Source: Streptomyces sp. (lineage in GTDB: Bacteria; Actinomycetota; Actinomycetes; Streptomycetales; Streptomycetaceae). From it: a DNA stretch of 64,000 nt. Below the pieces are notes generated by a model. The model made no database searches. It had not been told where the DNA came from and saw nothing but the letters and a program-made list of their open reading frames with translations. The DNA lies in NCBI RefSeq assembly GCF_019510245.1, contig NZ_JAEKKT010000135.1:22671-86670 (forward strand), given 5' to 3'. Both the position numbers and the translations under genes were made by a program. Shown here piece after piece: positions 36,402 through 45,407 of this stretch. Positions within the stretch are counted from its first letter, which is position 1; each line of letters starts with the position of its first letter.

Positions 36402-37679
36402 CTAGAAGAACGTACGGATGTAGTCGACGACCGTCCCGTCCGCCTCGGCCACCGGGATCAGCTGCCACTTGTCGAACGACGTGCACGGGTGGGAGAGGCC
36501 GAGGCCCAGCCAGTCCCCGACCTCCAGGTCCGCCTCGGGGCCGGTGCGCAGCCAGGCGTGCTGGTCGGACAGACCGGTGACCGAGACACCGGTCGCCAGG
36601 CGCTCGGTGCCCGCCCGGCGGATCACCTGGGCGACGGGGAGGTCGAGGTCGTAGGCCGCGTCCCGCTTGCCCGCGTTGGCGAACGCCTGCTCCGGGGAAG
36701 GACGGGAGACGATCTGCGTCCAGAGCCGGAAGGCGGGCTCCAGGGCGCCCTCCTCGGGGACCCGGTTGAAGGGGGTGACGTCCCGGTAGCGGCCGTCGTC
36801 GTGCGAGACGTACGCACCCGAGCGCAGCAACTTCAGTACCGGGAGCGAGAGTTCGGGGATCTCGGCGAAGACGTCCGCGACCGCGTCGAACCAGGCGCTG
36901 CCGCCCGCGCTCACCACGATCTCCGCCAGGCCCGCGAACCGGCCCGCCTTGTCGAACTCGGCGGCGAGGGCGACCAGCCGGCGCAGGTAGGCGTGCACCC
37001 GGTCCGGGTCCGCCTGCGGGACCTCGCCCTCGTACCCCGCCACCCCGACCAGCCGCAGCGTCCGCGTTGCGGCCACCGCGTCCGCGACCGCCACGCACTC
37101 CGCCTCGGTACGGACGCCGGTACGGGCGCCCTCCCCGGCGGCCAGCTCGACCACGACGTCCACGGGGCGGGCGGCCCCGCGCAACGCCTCGTCCATCAGC
37201 TCGACCCCGCGCACGGAGTCGACGTAACAGACGAAACGGAAGTCCGCGTCGCGTCCCAGCTCGGCGGCGATCCAGCGGAGCGCCGGGGCGTCCACCAGCT
37301 CGTTCGCGAGGAAGATCCGACGGGTGCCGAACGCCCGCGCCACCCGCACCTGGTGCGGCACGGCGAGGGTGATGCCCCACGCCCCGCGCTCGGTCTGCCG
37401 TCTGAACAGCTGCGGGGCCATGGAGGTCTTGCCGTGCGGGGCGAAGGCGAGGCCGTGCCGCTGCGTGTACGACTCCATCAGCGCGAGGTTGTGCTCCAGG
37501 CGCTCGGCGGAGAGGGCCAGCACCGGGGTCGGGAAGCCGTCCTCGAAGAGGTTGCGGCGCTGGGCGGCCAGTTCGCCGACGGTGAGGCCCTCGGCGTCCG
37601 GCGGGAGGCCCTTGAAACGGTGGTCGACGCGTTCCTCCGCGAGCCGGGCGAGCGCTTCGGTGCCGGTGTCGAGGGACAC
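36402..37679 (-). CDS. D-serine dehydratase-like PLP enzyme (fold type III)
   Basis: 425 residues, alanine racemase-like fold. PLP lysine 84 lies in APHGKTSMAP, and the C-terminal zinc pair appears as HPC in GLSHPCTSFDKW, the H-x-C arrangement of eukaryotic-type D-serine dehydratase. It would convert a D-amino acid such as D-serine to its keto acid and ammonia via an enamine. GTG start with GGGAGG upstream. It is cotranscribed with the D-aminoacylase eight bases downstream and diverges from the kinase operon. D-threonine or another D-hydroxy amino acid may be the substrate. Confidence 0.85.
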   Translation of the reverse strand: MSLDTGTEALARLAEERVDHRFKGLPPDAEGLTVGELAAQRRNLFEDGFPTPVLALSAERLEHNLALMESYTQRHGLAFAPHGKTSMAPQLFRRQTERGAWGITLAVPHQVRVARAFGTRRIFLANELVDAPALRWIAAELGRDADFRFVCYVDSVRGVELMDEALRGAARPVDVVVELAAGEGARTGVRTEAECVAVADAVAATRTLRLVGVAGYEGEVPQADPDRVHAYLRRLVALAAEFDKAGRFAGLAEIVVSAGGSAWFDAVADVFAEIPELSLPVLKLLRSGAYVSHDDGRYRDVTPFNRVPEEGALEPAFRLWTQIVSRPSPEQAFANAGKRDAAYDLDLPVAQVIRRAGTERLATGVSVTGLSDQHAWLRTGPEADLEVGDWLGLGLSHPCTSFDKWQLIPVAEADGTVVDYIRTFF

Positions 37680-37700
37680 GGAGCCTCCCTGATCAGGTGG

Positions 37701-37717
37701 GTTGCATAGGGTGCAAC
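37701..37717. promoter_or_regulatory. Perfect palindrome between the divergent D-amino acid operons (IclR operator candidate)
   Basis: GTTGCA-TAGGG-TGCAAC, six-base arms, centred in the 141-base gap between the dehydratase and the kinase starts. The second arm of the locus encodes an IclR regulator, and IclR-family sites often have GTTGC/GCAAC arms. Candidate operator controlling both directions. Confidence 0.6.
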
Positions 37718-37820
37718 GTCCATTGCGTATATCGCTTACCGCTGTCTAACATCCACGCCAACGCCGGGTCAATGGAGCCCGCAGCGCCCCCTTCCCCGAC
37801 GACGAGGAGCCACCACCATC

Positions 37821-39215
37821 GTGAAGGCCACCGGCGCCGTTGACGCCGTGGACGTCGTCGCGCTCGGCGAGTCCATGGTGACGTTCCTGCCCACCCGGCC
37901 GGGGCGCCTCGCTGACGTACCGTCCTTCGACCGCGCCATCGGCGGCGCGGAGTCCAACGTGGCCTGCGCGCTGGCCGCCGCCGGGCACACCGTGCGGTGG
38001 GTCAGCCGGGTCGGGGCGGACGGGTTCGGCGACCACCTGGTCGAGACGATCGGGGCACACGGCGTCGACGTCTCGTCCGTCGGGCGCGATCCCGCGCGTC
38101 CGACGGGCGTGTACTTCCGTACGGCCGGGGACCGGGCGACGGATGCGCACGAGGTGGCCTACTACCGGGCGGGGTCGGCGGCGTCCGCGATGTCGGCGGC
38201 GACGGTGGACCTGGCGGCGGTGCGCGCGGGCCGGATCCTGCACCTGTCGGGGATCACGGCCGCGTTGTCGGAGGGCTGCCTGGAGCTGCTGCGCGAGCTG
38301 ACGGCTTCCGCCGGGGGAGGCCGCCCGGTGGTGTCGTTCGACGTGAACTACCGGGCGGGGCTGTGGGCTGGGTCCGCGGGCGCCGGGGTGCTGCTCGACC
38401 TTGCCCGGCGCGCGGACCTGGTGTTCGTCGGCGAGGACGAGGCGGAGCAGGCGTGGGGGGTGACGGGGGGACCGACGGCGATCCGGGAGCTGCTGCCGGA
38501 GCCGGAGGTGCTGGTCGTGAAGCAGGCAGCAGCGGGGGCGACGGCTTTCGTTTCGGCCGCAGCCCGGTGGGGGCTGGTCGCGCAGTTCCCCGCGCCCCTT
38601 ACGGGGCGCTCCTCAGCCGCGTCTCGCACAACAGCGCCCGACTCCCCTCGCCCGGACGACGCATCCAGCGCGGTGGGCGCATCCAGCGCGGTGGACGCAC
38701 TCAGCCCGGCCAACGCAACCAGCGCGGTGGACGCACTCGGCCCGGCCAACGCCCCCAGCGCGGTGGACGCCCCCAGCGCGGTGGACGCACTCAGCCCGGC
38801 GGACGCACCCAGTCCGGCGGGCTCACTCAGCTGCGGGCAGTCGTGCCGCTGGGGCGGCACGGGTGGGCGCAGCGGCACCCTGGCAGCGCCGGTAAGCGTC
38901 CCCACCCCCCGGCCCGCCGGAACTTTCGAACCCGCTCCCGCTGTCGACGTCGTGGCGACCGTCGGTGCCGGTGACGCCTTTGCCGCCGGGTTTCTCTCCG
39001 GCGTCCTCCGCGGCCTCCCGGTCGGGCAGATGCTCAGGCTCGGCCACCTCTTCGCCGCCGCCGCGCTCACCACCCCCGCCGACCTCGCCCCGCCCCCCGG
39101 CCGCGACACCACCGACCGGCTGACCGCCCTGGACACCGGCGCGTGGGAGAGACTTCGACTCGGCCCCGGCTGGACCGAAGCCGACGCGGCCGAAGAGGAG
39201 GTACGCACCCCATGA
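37821..39215 (+). CDS. PfkB-family sugar kinase with a large low-complexity insertion
   Basis: 464 residues; 2-keto-3-deoxygluconate kinase-like. The N-terminal substrate region has ALGESMVTFLPTRPG and GGAESNVACALAAAG, the middle VVSFDVNYRAGLW, and the C-terminal anion hole/catalytic motif TVGAGDAFAAGFLSG. Typical members have 310-350 residues. About 115 residues (250-365) are an insertion between the core lid region and the catalytic motif: a palindromic repeat unit followed by a tandem Ser-Ala-Val-Asp/Pro-Ala-Asn segment. Removing it restores a normal length. The GTG start is preceded by a distant GGAG; the IclR ATG overlaps the stop. Confidence 0.85.
   Translation: MKATGAVDAVDVVALGESMVTFLPTRPGRLADVPSFDRAIGGAESNVACALAAAGHTVRWVSRVGADGFGDHLVETIGAHGVDVSSVGRDPARPTGVYFRTAGDRATDAHEVAYYRAGSAASAMSAATVDLAAVRAGRILHLSGITAALSEGCLELLRELTASAGGGRPVVSFDVNYRAGLWAGSAGAGVLLDLARRADLVFVGEDEAEQAWGVTGGPTAIRELLPEPEVLVVKQAAAGATAFVSAAARWGLVAQFPAPLTGRSSAASRTTAPDSPRPDDASSAVGASSAVDALSPANATSAVDALGPANAPSAVDAPSAVDALSPADAPSPAGSLSCGQSCRWGGTGGRSGTLAAPVSVPTPRPAGTFEPAPAVDVVATVGAGDAFAAGFLSGVLRGLPVGQMLRLGHLFAAAALTTPADLAPPPGRDTTDRLTALDTGAWERLRLGPGWTEADAAEEEVRTP
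38568..38609. repeat. Short palindromic repeat, copy B (inside the kinase gene)
   Basis: Same unit as at 34752-34794, in the plus orientation and in frame, ending in hairpin GCGCCCC-TTAC-GGGGCGC. Encodes WGLVAQFPAPLTGR in the kinase. Confidence 0.8.
38664..38818 (+). repeat. Imperfect tandem repeat in the kinase insertion
   Basis: Recurring blocks built on AGCGCGGTGGACGCA and CCCGGCCAACGCA give a protein pattern of SAVDALSPAN / SAVDALGPAN / SAVDALSPAD. The units remain in frame through the insertion. Confidence 0.75.
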
Positions 39216-39979
39216 GCCAGACCGTCGACCGAGCGCTCAGCATCCTGCCGCTGCTCGCCGAGGGCCCCGCCGACCTCGGCCAGGTCGCCGACCGCCTCGG
39301 TGTGCACAAGTCCACCGCACTGCGGCTGCTGCGCACCCTCCACGGACACGGGCTCGTCTACCGCCAGTCCGACCAGCGCTACCGCCTCGGCGCCCGTCTC
39401 TTCGCCCTCGCCCAGGAGGCGATGGAGAACCTCGACGTCCGCGAGATCGCCCACCCCCACCTGGCCCGCCTCAACACGGCCTGCGGCCATACCGTGCACC
39501 TCGCCGTCCTCGAGGAGGGCGAGGTCCTCTACATCGACAAGGTCGAGAGCCGCTACCCGGTGCGCATGTACTCGCGGATCGGCAAGCCCGTGGCCATCAC
39601 CGTCGCCGCCGTCGCCAAACTGCTCCTCGCCGACCTGCCCGAACCCGAGCGGCGGGCCCTCGCCGACAAGCTCGACTACCCCATGTACACGGCCCGTTCG
39701 ACGCCCCACGCCGAGGCGTTCCTCAGGGAACTGGCCAAGGTGCGCGAACAGGGCTGGGCCACCGACCTCGGCGGCCACGAGGAGTCCATCAACTGCGTCG
39801 CGGCCCCCATCCGCGGCGCCGACGGGCGCGTCGTCGCCGCGATGTCGGTCTCCGCGCCCAACGTCGTCGTCACCGCCGACGAACTCCTCACCCTGCTCCC
39901 GCAGGTGCGCCGTACGGCGGACGCGATCAGCGGCGAGTACTCAGGCAGAACACCGATCAAGGAAGCCGGCACCAGATGA
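39212..39979 (+). CDS. IclR-family transcriptional regulator
   Basis: 255 residues. The winged HTH starts at the N-terminus (SQTVDRALSILPLLAEGPAD then DRLGVHKSTALRLLRTLHGH) and the IclR effector domain follows (VHLAVLEEGEVLYIDKVESR, GHEESINCVAAPI). ATG overlaps the kinase stop (ATGA), and its own stop overlaps ridA. It probably binds the palindrome at 37701-37717 and responds to a substrate of the pathway. Confidence 0.92.
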   Translation: MSQTVDRALSILPLLAEGPADLGQVADRLGVHKSTALRLLRTLHGHGLVYRQSDQRYRLGARLFALAQEAMENLDVREIAHPHLARLNTACGHTVHLAVLEEGEVLYIDKVESRYPVRMYSRIGKPVAITVAAVAKLLLADLPEPERRALADKLDYPMYTARSTPHAEAFLRELAKVREQGWATDLGGHEESINCVAAPIRGADGRVVAAMSVSAPNVVVTADELLTLLPQVRRTADAISGEYSGRTPIKEAGTR

Positions 39980-40386
39980 CCGAGAAGATCGCGCTCACCC
40001 CCACGACCCACACCACCCCGCCCGCGAAGTTCTCGCACGGCGTCCGCAAGGGCAACATCCTCCAGGTCGCCGGCCAGGTCGGCTTCCTGCCGGCGGAGGA
40101 GGGCAGGCCTCCGACCCCGGCCGGCCCGACCCTGCGCGAGCAGACCCTCCAGACCCTCGCCAACGTCAAGGCGATCCTGGAGGAGGGCGGCGCCTCCTGG
40201 GACGACGTCATGATGATCCGCGTCTATCTGACGGACGTGGACCACTTCGCCGAGATGAACGGCATCTACAACAGCTACTTCGAGGAGCAGGGCCTCACCG
40301 CCCCGCCCGCCGCCCGTACGACGGTCTACGTCGGCCTCCCCGCGGGCCTGCTCATCGAGATCGACGCCCTCGCCGTACTCGGCTGA
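39976..40386 (+). CDS. ridA: RidA/YjgF-family enamine deaminase
   Basis: 136 residues. RidA hydrolyses reactive 2-aminoacrylate-type enamines released by PLP dehydratases. The conserved arginine and neighbours appear in PPAARTTVYVGLPAGLLIEID and VYLTDVDHF near the middle. ATGA overlap with the IclR gene. Its presence beside a serine-type dehydratase is biochemically sensible: that enzyme produces exactly this type of intermediate. Confidence 0.9.
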   Translation: MTEKIALTPTTHTTPPAKFSHGVRKGNILQVAGQVGFLPAEEGRPPTPAGPTLREQTLQTLANVKAILEEGGASWDDVMMIRVYLTDVDHFAEMNGIYNSYFEEQGLTAPPAARTTVYVGLPAGLLIEIDALAVLG

Positions 40387-40495
40387 CGGGTTCCGTCAAC
40401 TCCCGCACGTGCTGCACGGCATGGCACCCGCACCGGGTGCCGTGCCGCGATCCCCCCTGCCCGAAAGCACCGTGTACTCACCCAGAGGACCCCCC

Positions 40496-42010
40496 ATGCC
40501 CTTCCCCCTAGCGGCGTCCGCTCCGGCCACCCCGCCCCACACCGGCGGCCTGCTCCTCCTCCTCGACGGCACCGCCGGCCTCCTCACCGTCGCCGCCATC
40601 GGCATCGCCCTGCTCCTCTTCCTCATCATCAAGGCGCGGCTCCAGCCCTTCGTGGCCCTCCTCGCCGTCTCCATAGCCGTCGGCCTGCTCGCCGGTCTCT
40701 CGGTCACCGAACTCTTCGGCACCGTCCAGCGCTCGGACGCCGTCTCCACCGTCGAGTCCGGCATGGGCGGCATCCTCGGCCACGTCGCGATCATCATCGG
40801 CCTCGGCACCATGCTCGGCGCGATCCTCGAAGTCAGCGGCGGCGCCGAGGTCCTGGCGACCCGTCTGCTCAACCTCTTCGGGGAGCGGCGGGCCCCGCTC
40901 GCCATGGGCCTGACCGGCCTGATCTTCGGCATCCCCGTCTTCTTCGACGTCGGCATCTTCGTCCTGGCCCCCCTCGTCTACGCGGCGGCCAAACTCCCCC
41001 AGGACTCCGACAAGCTCCGTCCCGGGGGGACCCCCACCGGCAAGTCGATCCTCCTGTACTGCCTCCCCCTCCTCGCCGGCCTCTCCATGACCCATGCCTT
41101 CCTGCCGCCGCACCCCGGCCCGGTGGCCGCCGCCGCACTGCTGCACGTCCAGCTCGGCTGGGTCATCCTGATGGGCGTGGTCTGCGGCATCCCGGCGGTG
41201 CTGGCCGCATGGGCGTACGCGGCGTGGATCGGCAGGCGGATCTTCGTCGCCGTACCGCAGGACATGGTCGAGGCGGCCGAGGAGGCCAGGGAGGCGGTGG
41301 TGGCCGAGCAGCGCGCGGCCGGAGTGGCGCCCCAGGAGAAGCCGGTGCCGCTGGGCACGGTGCTCGCCATCATCGGTACGCCGCTCGTCCTCATCCTCGC
41401 CGCCACCTTCTCCTCCATCGCCCTGGACCCCTCCACCGGCCGCTCGGTGCTGGAGTTCTTCGGCACGCCGATGGTCGCCCTCACCATCGCCCTGGTCCTC
41501 GCCTACTACCTGCTCGGCATCCGGCGCGGCTGGTCCCGCAAGTCCCTGGAGACCGTGTCGACCGCCTCCCTCAAGCCGGTCGGCAACATCCTGCTGGTGG
41601 TCGGCGCGGGCGGGATCTTCGGCGCCGTACTGAAGGCGAGCGGCGTCGCCCAGGCCCTCTCCGACACCTTCAACGGCGTCGGCCTCCCGGTGATCGTCCT
41701 GGCGTACCTGATCTCGGTGGTCCTGCGCGTCGCCCAGGGCTCGGCGACGGTGGCGATCGTGACGACGGCCGGCATCGTCGCCCCGCTCCTGACCGAGGGT
41801 CACCACTCCCAGGCCTTCGTCGCCCTCGTCATCATGGCCGTCTCGGCCGGCTCCATCTTCGCCTCGCACGTCAACGACGGCGGATTCTGGATGGTCGCCA
41901 AGTACTTCGGCATCAGCGAGCGGGACACCCTGAAGACCTGGACCGTGCTGGAGACGGTGCTGTCGGTGGCGGGGTTCGCGGTGGCGGGCGTGCTCAGCGT
42001 CTTCGTGTAG
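40496..42010 (+). CDS. GntP-family gluconate/D-serine permease
   Basis: 504 residues with about 12-14 membrane helices. GntP motifs include GIPVFFDVGIFVLAPLVYA and HAFLPPHPGPVAAA, with the C-terminal SIFASHVNDGGFWMVAKYFG. The ATG at 40496 has AGAGGA upstream; the frame reaches back to 40409 without a better site. The family includes gluconate permeases and the D-serine transporter DsdX. Given its neighbours, D-amino acid uptake is the more attractive inference. The kinase may instead point to a sugar acid. Confidence 0.9.
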   Translation: MPFPLAASAPATPPHTGGLLLLLDGTAGLLTVAAIGIALLLFLIIKARLQPFVALLAVSIAVGLLAGLSVTELFGTVQRSDAVSTVESGMGGILGHVAIIIGLGTMLGAILEVSGGAEVLATRLLNLFGERRAPLAMGLTGLIFGIPVFFDVGIFVLAPLVYAAAKLPQDSDKLRPGGTPTGKSILLYCLPLLAGLSMTHAFLPPHPGPVAAAALLHVQLGWVILMGVVCGIPAVLAAWAYAAWIGRRIFVAVPQDMVEAAEEAREAVVAEQRAAGVAPQEKPVPLGTVLAIIGTPLVLILAATFSSIALDPSTGRSVLEFFGTPMVALTIALVLAYYLLGIRRGWSRKSLETVSTASLKPVGNILLVVGAGGIFGAVLKASGVAQALSDTFNGVGLPVIVLAYLISVVLRVAQGSATVAIVTTAGIVAPLLTEGHHSQAFVALVIMAVSAGSIFASHVNDGGFWMVAKYFGISERDTLKTWTVLETVLSVAGFAVAGVLSVFV

Positions 42011-42062
42011 GCGTCTGATAACGAAGTCCGGGGCTGGCTGTGTCCGGCACAGGTTCTTGGAC

Positions 42063-42068
42063 CATACT
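42063..42068 (+). promoter_or_regulatory. -10-like hexamer of a probably leaderless gene
   Basis: CATACT lies seven bases before the GTG at 42076, with no Shine-Dalgarno in between. Confidence 0.4.
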
Positions 42069-42075
42069 GCCCGCT

Positions 42076-42729
42076 GTGGAGCAGCGCATAGGAGCCAACA
42101 GCCAGCCCCTGGAGGGCGCCGGATTCGACCCGGCCTTCATCCCCGGGCTCACCTCACCCGCGTCCGCCGAGCCCGCGGACGCGAAGGCGCAGGACGCGAC
42201 GGCGGAGGACGCCCGGCCGGAGGAGACCGAGGCGGCAGCGGCGCCGGAACCCGTGGCCGCGGCCGATGCCGAGGTGACGGCGGACGAGTCCGGCGCGGAC
42301 GACGCCGCTGACGCCGACGCGGACGACGCGGACGACACGGAGACCTCCGAGGGCCCCTCCTTCGAGGCCGCCGACCGGCGCGCCCGGATAGTGGCCGACC
42401 ACGAGGGCGTGCGCCTCAGCCTCGACGAGGAGAAGTGCGAGTTCCGCTGGGACGAGATCGGTGCGATCGAGACCGAGGCGCCGCGTTTCGGCAAGCGGTT
42501 CACGATCACCGTCCACACGCCGGAGCGCCGCTGGTACCCCATCGAGATCGAGGCGACGTCCCGCTCCCGCTTCAAGGAGTGGGAGGAGCAGCTGGACGCG
42601 GTCCTCGACGCGTACTTCGACGACGGCGCGGCAGACGCGGACGACACCGAAGCCGAGGACAAGGCCGGGGACGAGGCCGGGGACCAGGACAAGGACACGG
42701 CGGGGGACAAGGTCCTCGACAAGGAGTAG
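42076..42729 (+). CDS. Hypothetical acidic protein with a PH-like core
   Basis: 217 residues. The N-terminal 80 and the C-terminal 35 are Ala/Asp/Glu-rich and disordered; a conserved core (RARIVADHEGVRLSLDEEKC to RSRFKEWEEQLDAVLDAYF) resembles a small PH-like beta domain. GTG at 42076 (start VEQRIGANSQPLEGAGFD) is preferred; a GTG at 42040 would add twelve residues. Family not securely named. It stands alone, downstream of the permease by 65 bases. Confidence 0.7.
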   Translation: MEQRIGANSQPLEGAGFDPAFIPGLTSPASAEPADAKAQDATAEDARPEETEAAAAPEPVAAADAEVTADESGADDAADADADDADDTETSEGPSFEAADRRARIVADHEGVRLSLDEEKCEFRWDEIGAIETEAPRFGKRFTITVHTPERRWYPIEIEATSRSRFKEWEEQLDAVLDAYFDDGAADADDTEAEDKAGDEAGDQDKDTAGDKVLDKE

Positions 42730-43010
42730 TCCCCTTCGGCCCGTGACCTGAGCCGCTCCGGCCCTGGTGGCTGCCCCACGGCCGGAGCCGGTGCGGTGTC
42801 CCGCGTCCGGCTCCGGCAACGGCGTGCGCAGGGGAGGCCGCACGTACGGCCGTGTATGCCTGCCGTGTGGACCGGCCGCGCAGTGTACGCGCGTACCCGC
42901 CGCCGCAAGCGGCCCCCGCCGAAGTGCATCCGCCCGCGTGACGTCCGTGTGCGTTCTTCCGGTCCGCCGGGAGAACGTGGTCGGACGGTCTGGAGGAGGG
43001 CTGGCTGATC

Positions 43011-45392
43011 ATGGGCGGATCGGCGCCGCGCGGGGGCTGCCAGCTGCCGGTCGAGACGACCAGCTTCGTCGACCGGAGAGACGAACAGGCCGCTGGCCGT
43101 GAGCTGTTGGCCAGGGCCCGCCTCGTCACGTTCACCGGCCCCGGCGGGGTCGGCAAGACCCGGCTCGCCGCCCATGTCGCGGCCCGCGTCGAACGCGCCT
43201 TCCCCGACGGCGTCCGCTACGTCGCCCTCGCCGGTCTGCACGACCCGGCACTCGTCCCGCTGGCCGCCGCCGACGCCCTCGGCCTGCACGACCACTCCGA
43301 CCGGCCGCCCCTGGACACGCTGGTGGAGCGGCTGCGCGACCGCCGCCTGCTCCTCGTCGTCGACAACTGCGAGCACCTGCTCGCCGCCTGCGCCGGCCTC
43401 GCCGCGGCCCTGCTGCGCGGCACCACCGGCGTCCGCATCCTCGCCACCAGCCGGCACCGCCTCGGCCTCACCGAGGAACACCTCATGGAGGTACGGCCGT
43501 TGCCGGTCCCCGACCCGGACGGCGACCTCTCCGCCGCCGAGTCGCATCCGGCCCTCGCCCTCTTCGCCGACCGCGCCGCCGCCGTACTCCCCGGCTTCCG
43601 GCTCACCCCAGACAACCGCGCCGCCGTGGCCCGCCTGTGCCGCCGTCTCGACGGGCTCCCGCTCGCCATCGAACTCGCCGCCGTCCGGATGCGCGTCCTC
43701 GGCCTCGACCAGCTCCTCGCCCGCCTGGACGACCGCTACCGCCTCCTCACCGCAGGCAGCCCGGCGGCCCTGCCCCGCCACCGGACGCTCCGCGCGGCCG
43801 TCGACTGGAGCCATGAACTCTGCACCCCGCGCGAGCAGTCGGCGTGGGCCCGGCTGTCGGTGCTGGCCGGCGGCTTCGACCTGGAGACGGCCGAGGCGGT
43901 GTGCCACGAACCCGCGGCCGCCGACCAGGTCTCCGCCCCCGCCGACCAGGTCTCCGCCCCCGCCGCTCAGGAACCGCAGTCGCCCGACATCCTCGAAGCC
44001 GTCGCCGGGCTCCTCGACAAGTCCGTGCTCGTCCGGGAGGAGACCCCGGACGGCGGCGGGGCCCGCTACCGGCTCCTCGACACCCTCCGCCACTACGGCC
44101 TCGAACGGCTCAGGGAGCGGCCCGGTGCGGAGGCCGCCATCCGGCGCCGGCACCGCGACCACGTCCAGCGGCACGCCGGCGCCTGCGAAGCCGCCTGGTT
44201 CGGGCCGGGACAGCGGGAGATCGTCGCCCGGCTCCGTGCCGACCGGGACAACCTTCGCGCCGCCCTCGACTTCAGCCTCACCACCGCCGGCGAGGCGGGT
44301 GCCGGGCTGCGGCTCGCCGGCACCCTCTGGTTCTACTGGCACGCCTGCGGCGCCCCGCGCGAGGGCCGCTACTGGCTCGACCGCGCCCTCGACGCCAACC
44401 CCGCCCCCACCGCCGGCCGCGCCCGCGCCCTCTGGGTCTCCGCCCTGCTCGCCGGCAGCCCCGAGGACCTCACGCGGGGCCTGCGCCGCGCCCGTGAGGC
44501 CCGCGCCCTCGCCGAGCGGCTGGGCGACCAGGCGGAGGCCGCGCACGCCGACTACGTCATCGGTGTCGTCCAGCTCTTCGCCGACGACCTGGGCGCCGCC
44601 CGCGCCCACTACGAGACCACCGTCGCCCGCGGCCCGGTACCCGGCCAGCACCTCAGCCTGCACGGCCTGGACCTGGTCGAACTGGCCTGCGCGTACGCCC
44701 TGCTGGGCCACGCCGACCGGGCCGCCGCCGTCTGCGAGCGGGCCCTCGGCCTGTGCGAGGCGCACGGCGAGGACTGGGTCCGCTCCTACGTCCTGCGCGT
44801 CCTCGCCCTCGCCTACACGGTCCGCGCCGACTGGCGCGGCGCCGAGCCCCGCGCCCGCGAGGCGCTGCGCCGCAAGCGCGACGTCCACGACGTCATCGGC
44901 ATCGGGCTCACCCTCGATCTGATGGCGAGGATCGCCGACGGCCTCGGCGCCGCCGAGCGCACCGCCGTCCTGCTCGGCGGCGCCGACCGCGTCTGGTCCG
45001 ACATCGACCGCGACCGCTGGGGCTCCACCGCCCTCAACTCGGCCCGCCGCGCCTGCGAGACCCACGCCCGCGCGGCCCTGGGCCAGGGCGCGTACGAGCG
45101 GGCGTACGCCCGGGGCGGGGCGTTCGCCCTCCCGGAGGCCGTGGCGTACGCCCTCGACGAGCCGCCGCAACCGCCGCCGCGGCAGCCCGAGTTGCGGACC
45201 GCACCGGTCCGGCTCACCCGCCGTGAGACCCAGGTCGCCGAGCTCGTCGCCGAGGGGCTCGGCAACCAGCAGATCGCCGACCGGCTGGTCATCGCCCGCC
45301 GCACCGCCGAGGGCCATGTGGAACGCATCCTCGGCAAGCTCGGCTTCAGCAACCGCAGCCAGATCGCCGCCTGGGTGACCGCCCGGCGCTGA
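43011..45392 (+). CDS. LuxR-type STAND regulator (NTPase plus C-terminal HTH)
   Basis: 793 residues. Walker A FTGPGGVGKTRL at residues 41-52 and Walker B RLLLVVDNCEH at about 110-120 define an AfsR/NB-ARC type ATPase, with RLDGLPLAIELAA and a winged helix, then TPR-like repeats, and a C-terminal LuxR HTH (LTRRETQVAELVAEGLGNQQ, ADRLVIARRTAEGHVERIL). The combination is an ATP-driven transcriptional switch. A pair of smaller genes follows 15 bases later and may be in its regulon. The trigger is unknown. The 281-base gap upstream has no gene; GGAGGA lies about 15 bases before the ATG. Confidence 0.9.
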   Translation: MGGSAPRGGCQLPVETTSFVDRRDEQAAGRELLARARLVTFTGPGGVGKTRLAAHVAARVERAFPDGVRYVALAGLHDPALVPLAAADALGLHDHSDRPPLDTLVERLRDRRLLLVVDNCEHLLAACAGLAAALLRGTTGVRILATSRHRLGLTEEHLMEVRPLPVPDPDGDLSAAESHPALALFADRAAAVLPGFRLTPDNRAAVARLCRRLDGLPLAIELAAVRMRVLGLDQLLARLDDRYRLLTAGSPAALPRHRTLRAAVDWSHELCTPREQSAWARLSVLAGGFDLETAEAVCHEPAAADQVSAPADQVSAPAAQEPQSPDILEAVAGLLDKSVLVREETPDGGGARYRLLDTLRHYGLERLRERPGAEAAIRRRHRDHVQRHAGACEAAWFGPGQREIVARLRADRDNLRAALDFSLTTAGEAGAGLRLAGTLWFYWHACGAPREGRYWLDRALDANPAPTAGRARALWVSALLAGSPEDLTRGLRRAREARALAERLGDQAEAAHADYVIGVVQLFADDLGAARAHYETTVARGPVPGQHLSLHGLDLVELACAYALLGHADRAAAVCERALGLCEAHGEDWVRSYVLRVLALAYTVRADWRGAEPRAREALRRKRDVHDVIGIGLTLDLMARIADGLGAAERTAVLLGGADRVWSDIDRDRWGSTALNSARRACETHARAALGQGAYERAYARGGAFALPEAVAYALDEPPQPPPRQPELRTAPVRLTRRETQVAELVAEGLGNQQIADRLVIARRTAEGHVERILGKLGFSNRSQIAAWVTARR

Positions 45393-45407
45393 CGCACAGG
45401 AGACCCG

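Noticed and set aside
36394..37380. Extension of the D-aminoacylase frame to 37380
   Set aside because: The added part overlaps the dehydratase coding sequence and is Arg/Gly-rich; AGGAGG before the GTG at 36393 sets the start.
41025..41045. GC palindrome in the GntP gene resembling the MFS-gene repeat
   Set aside because: Only the GGGGGGACCCCCAC core is shared and it lies in a normal loop codon run; not enough to call a repeat copy.
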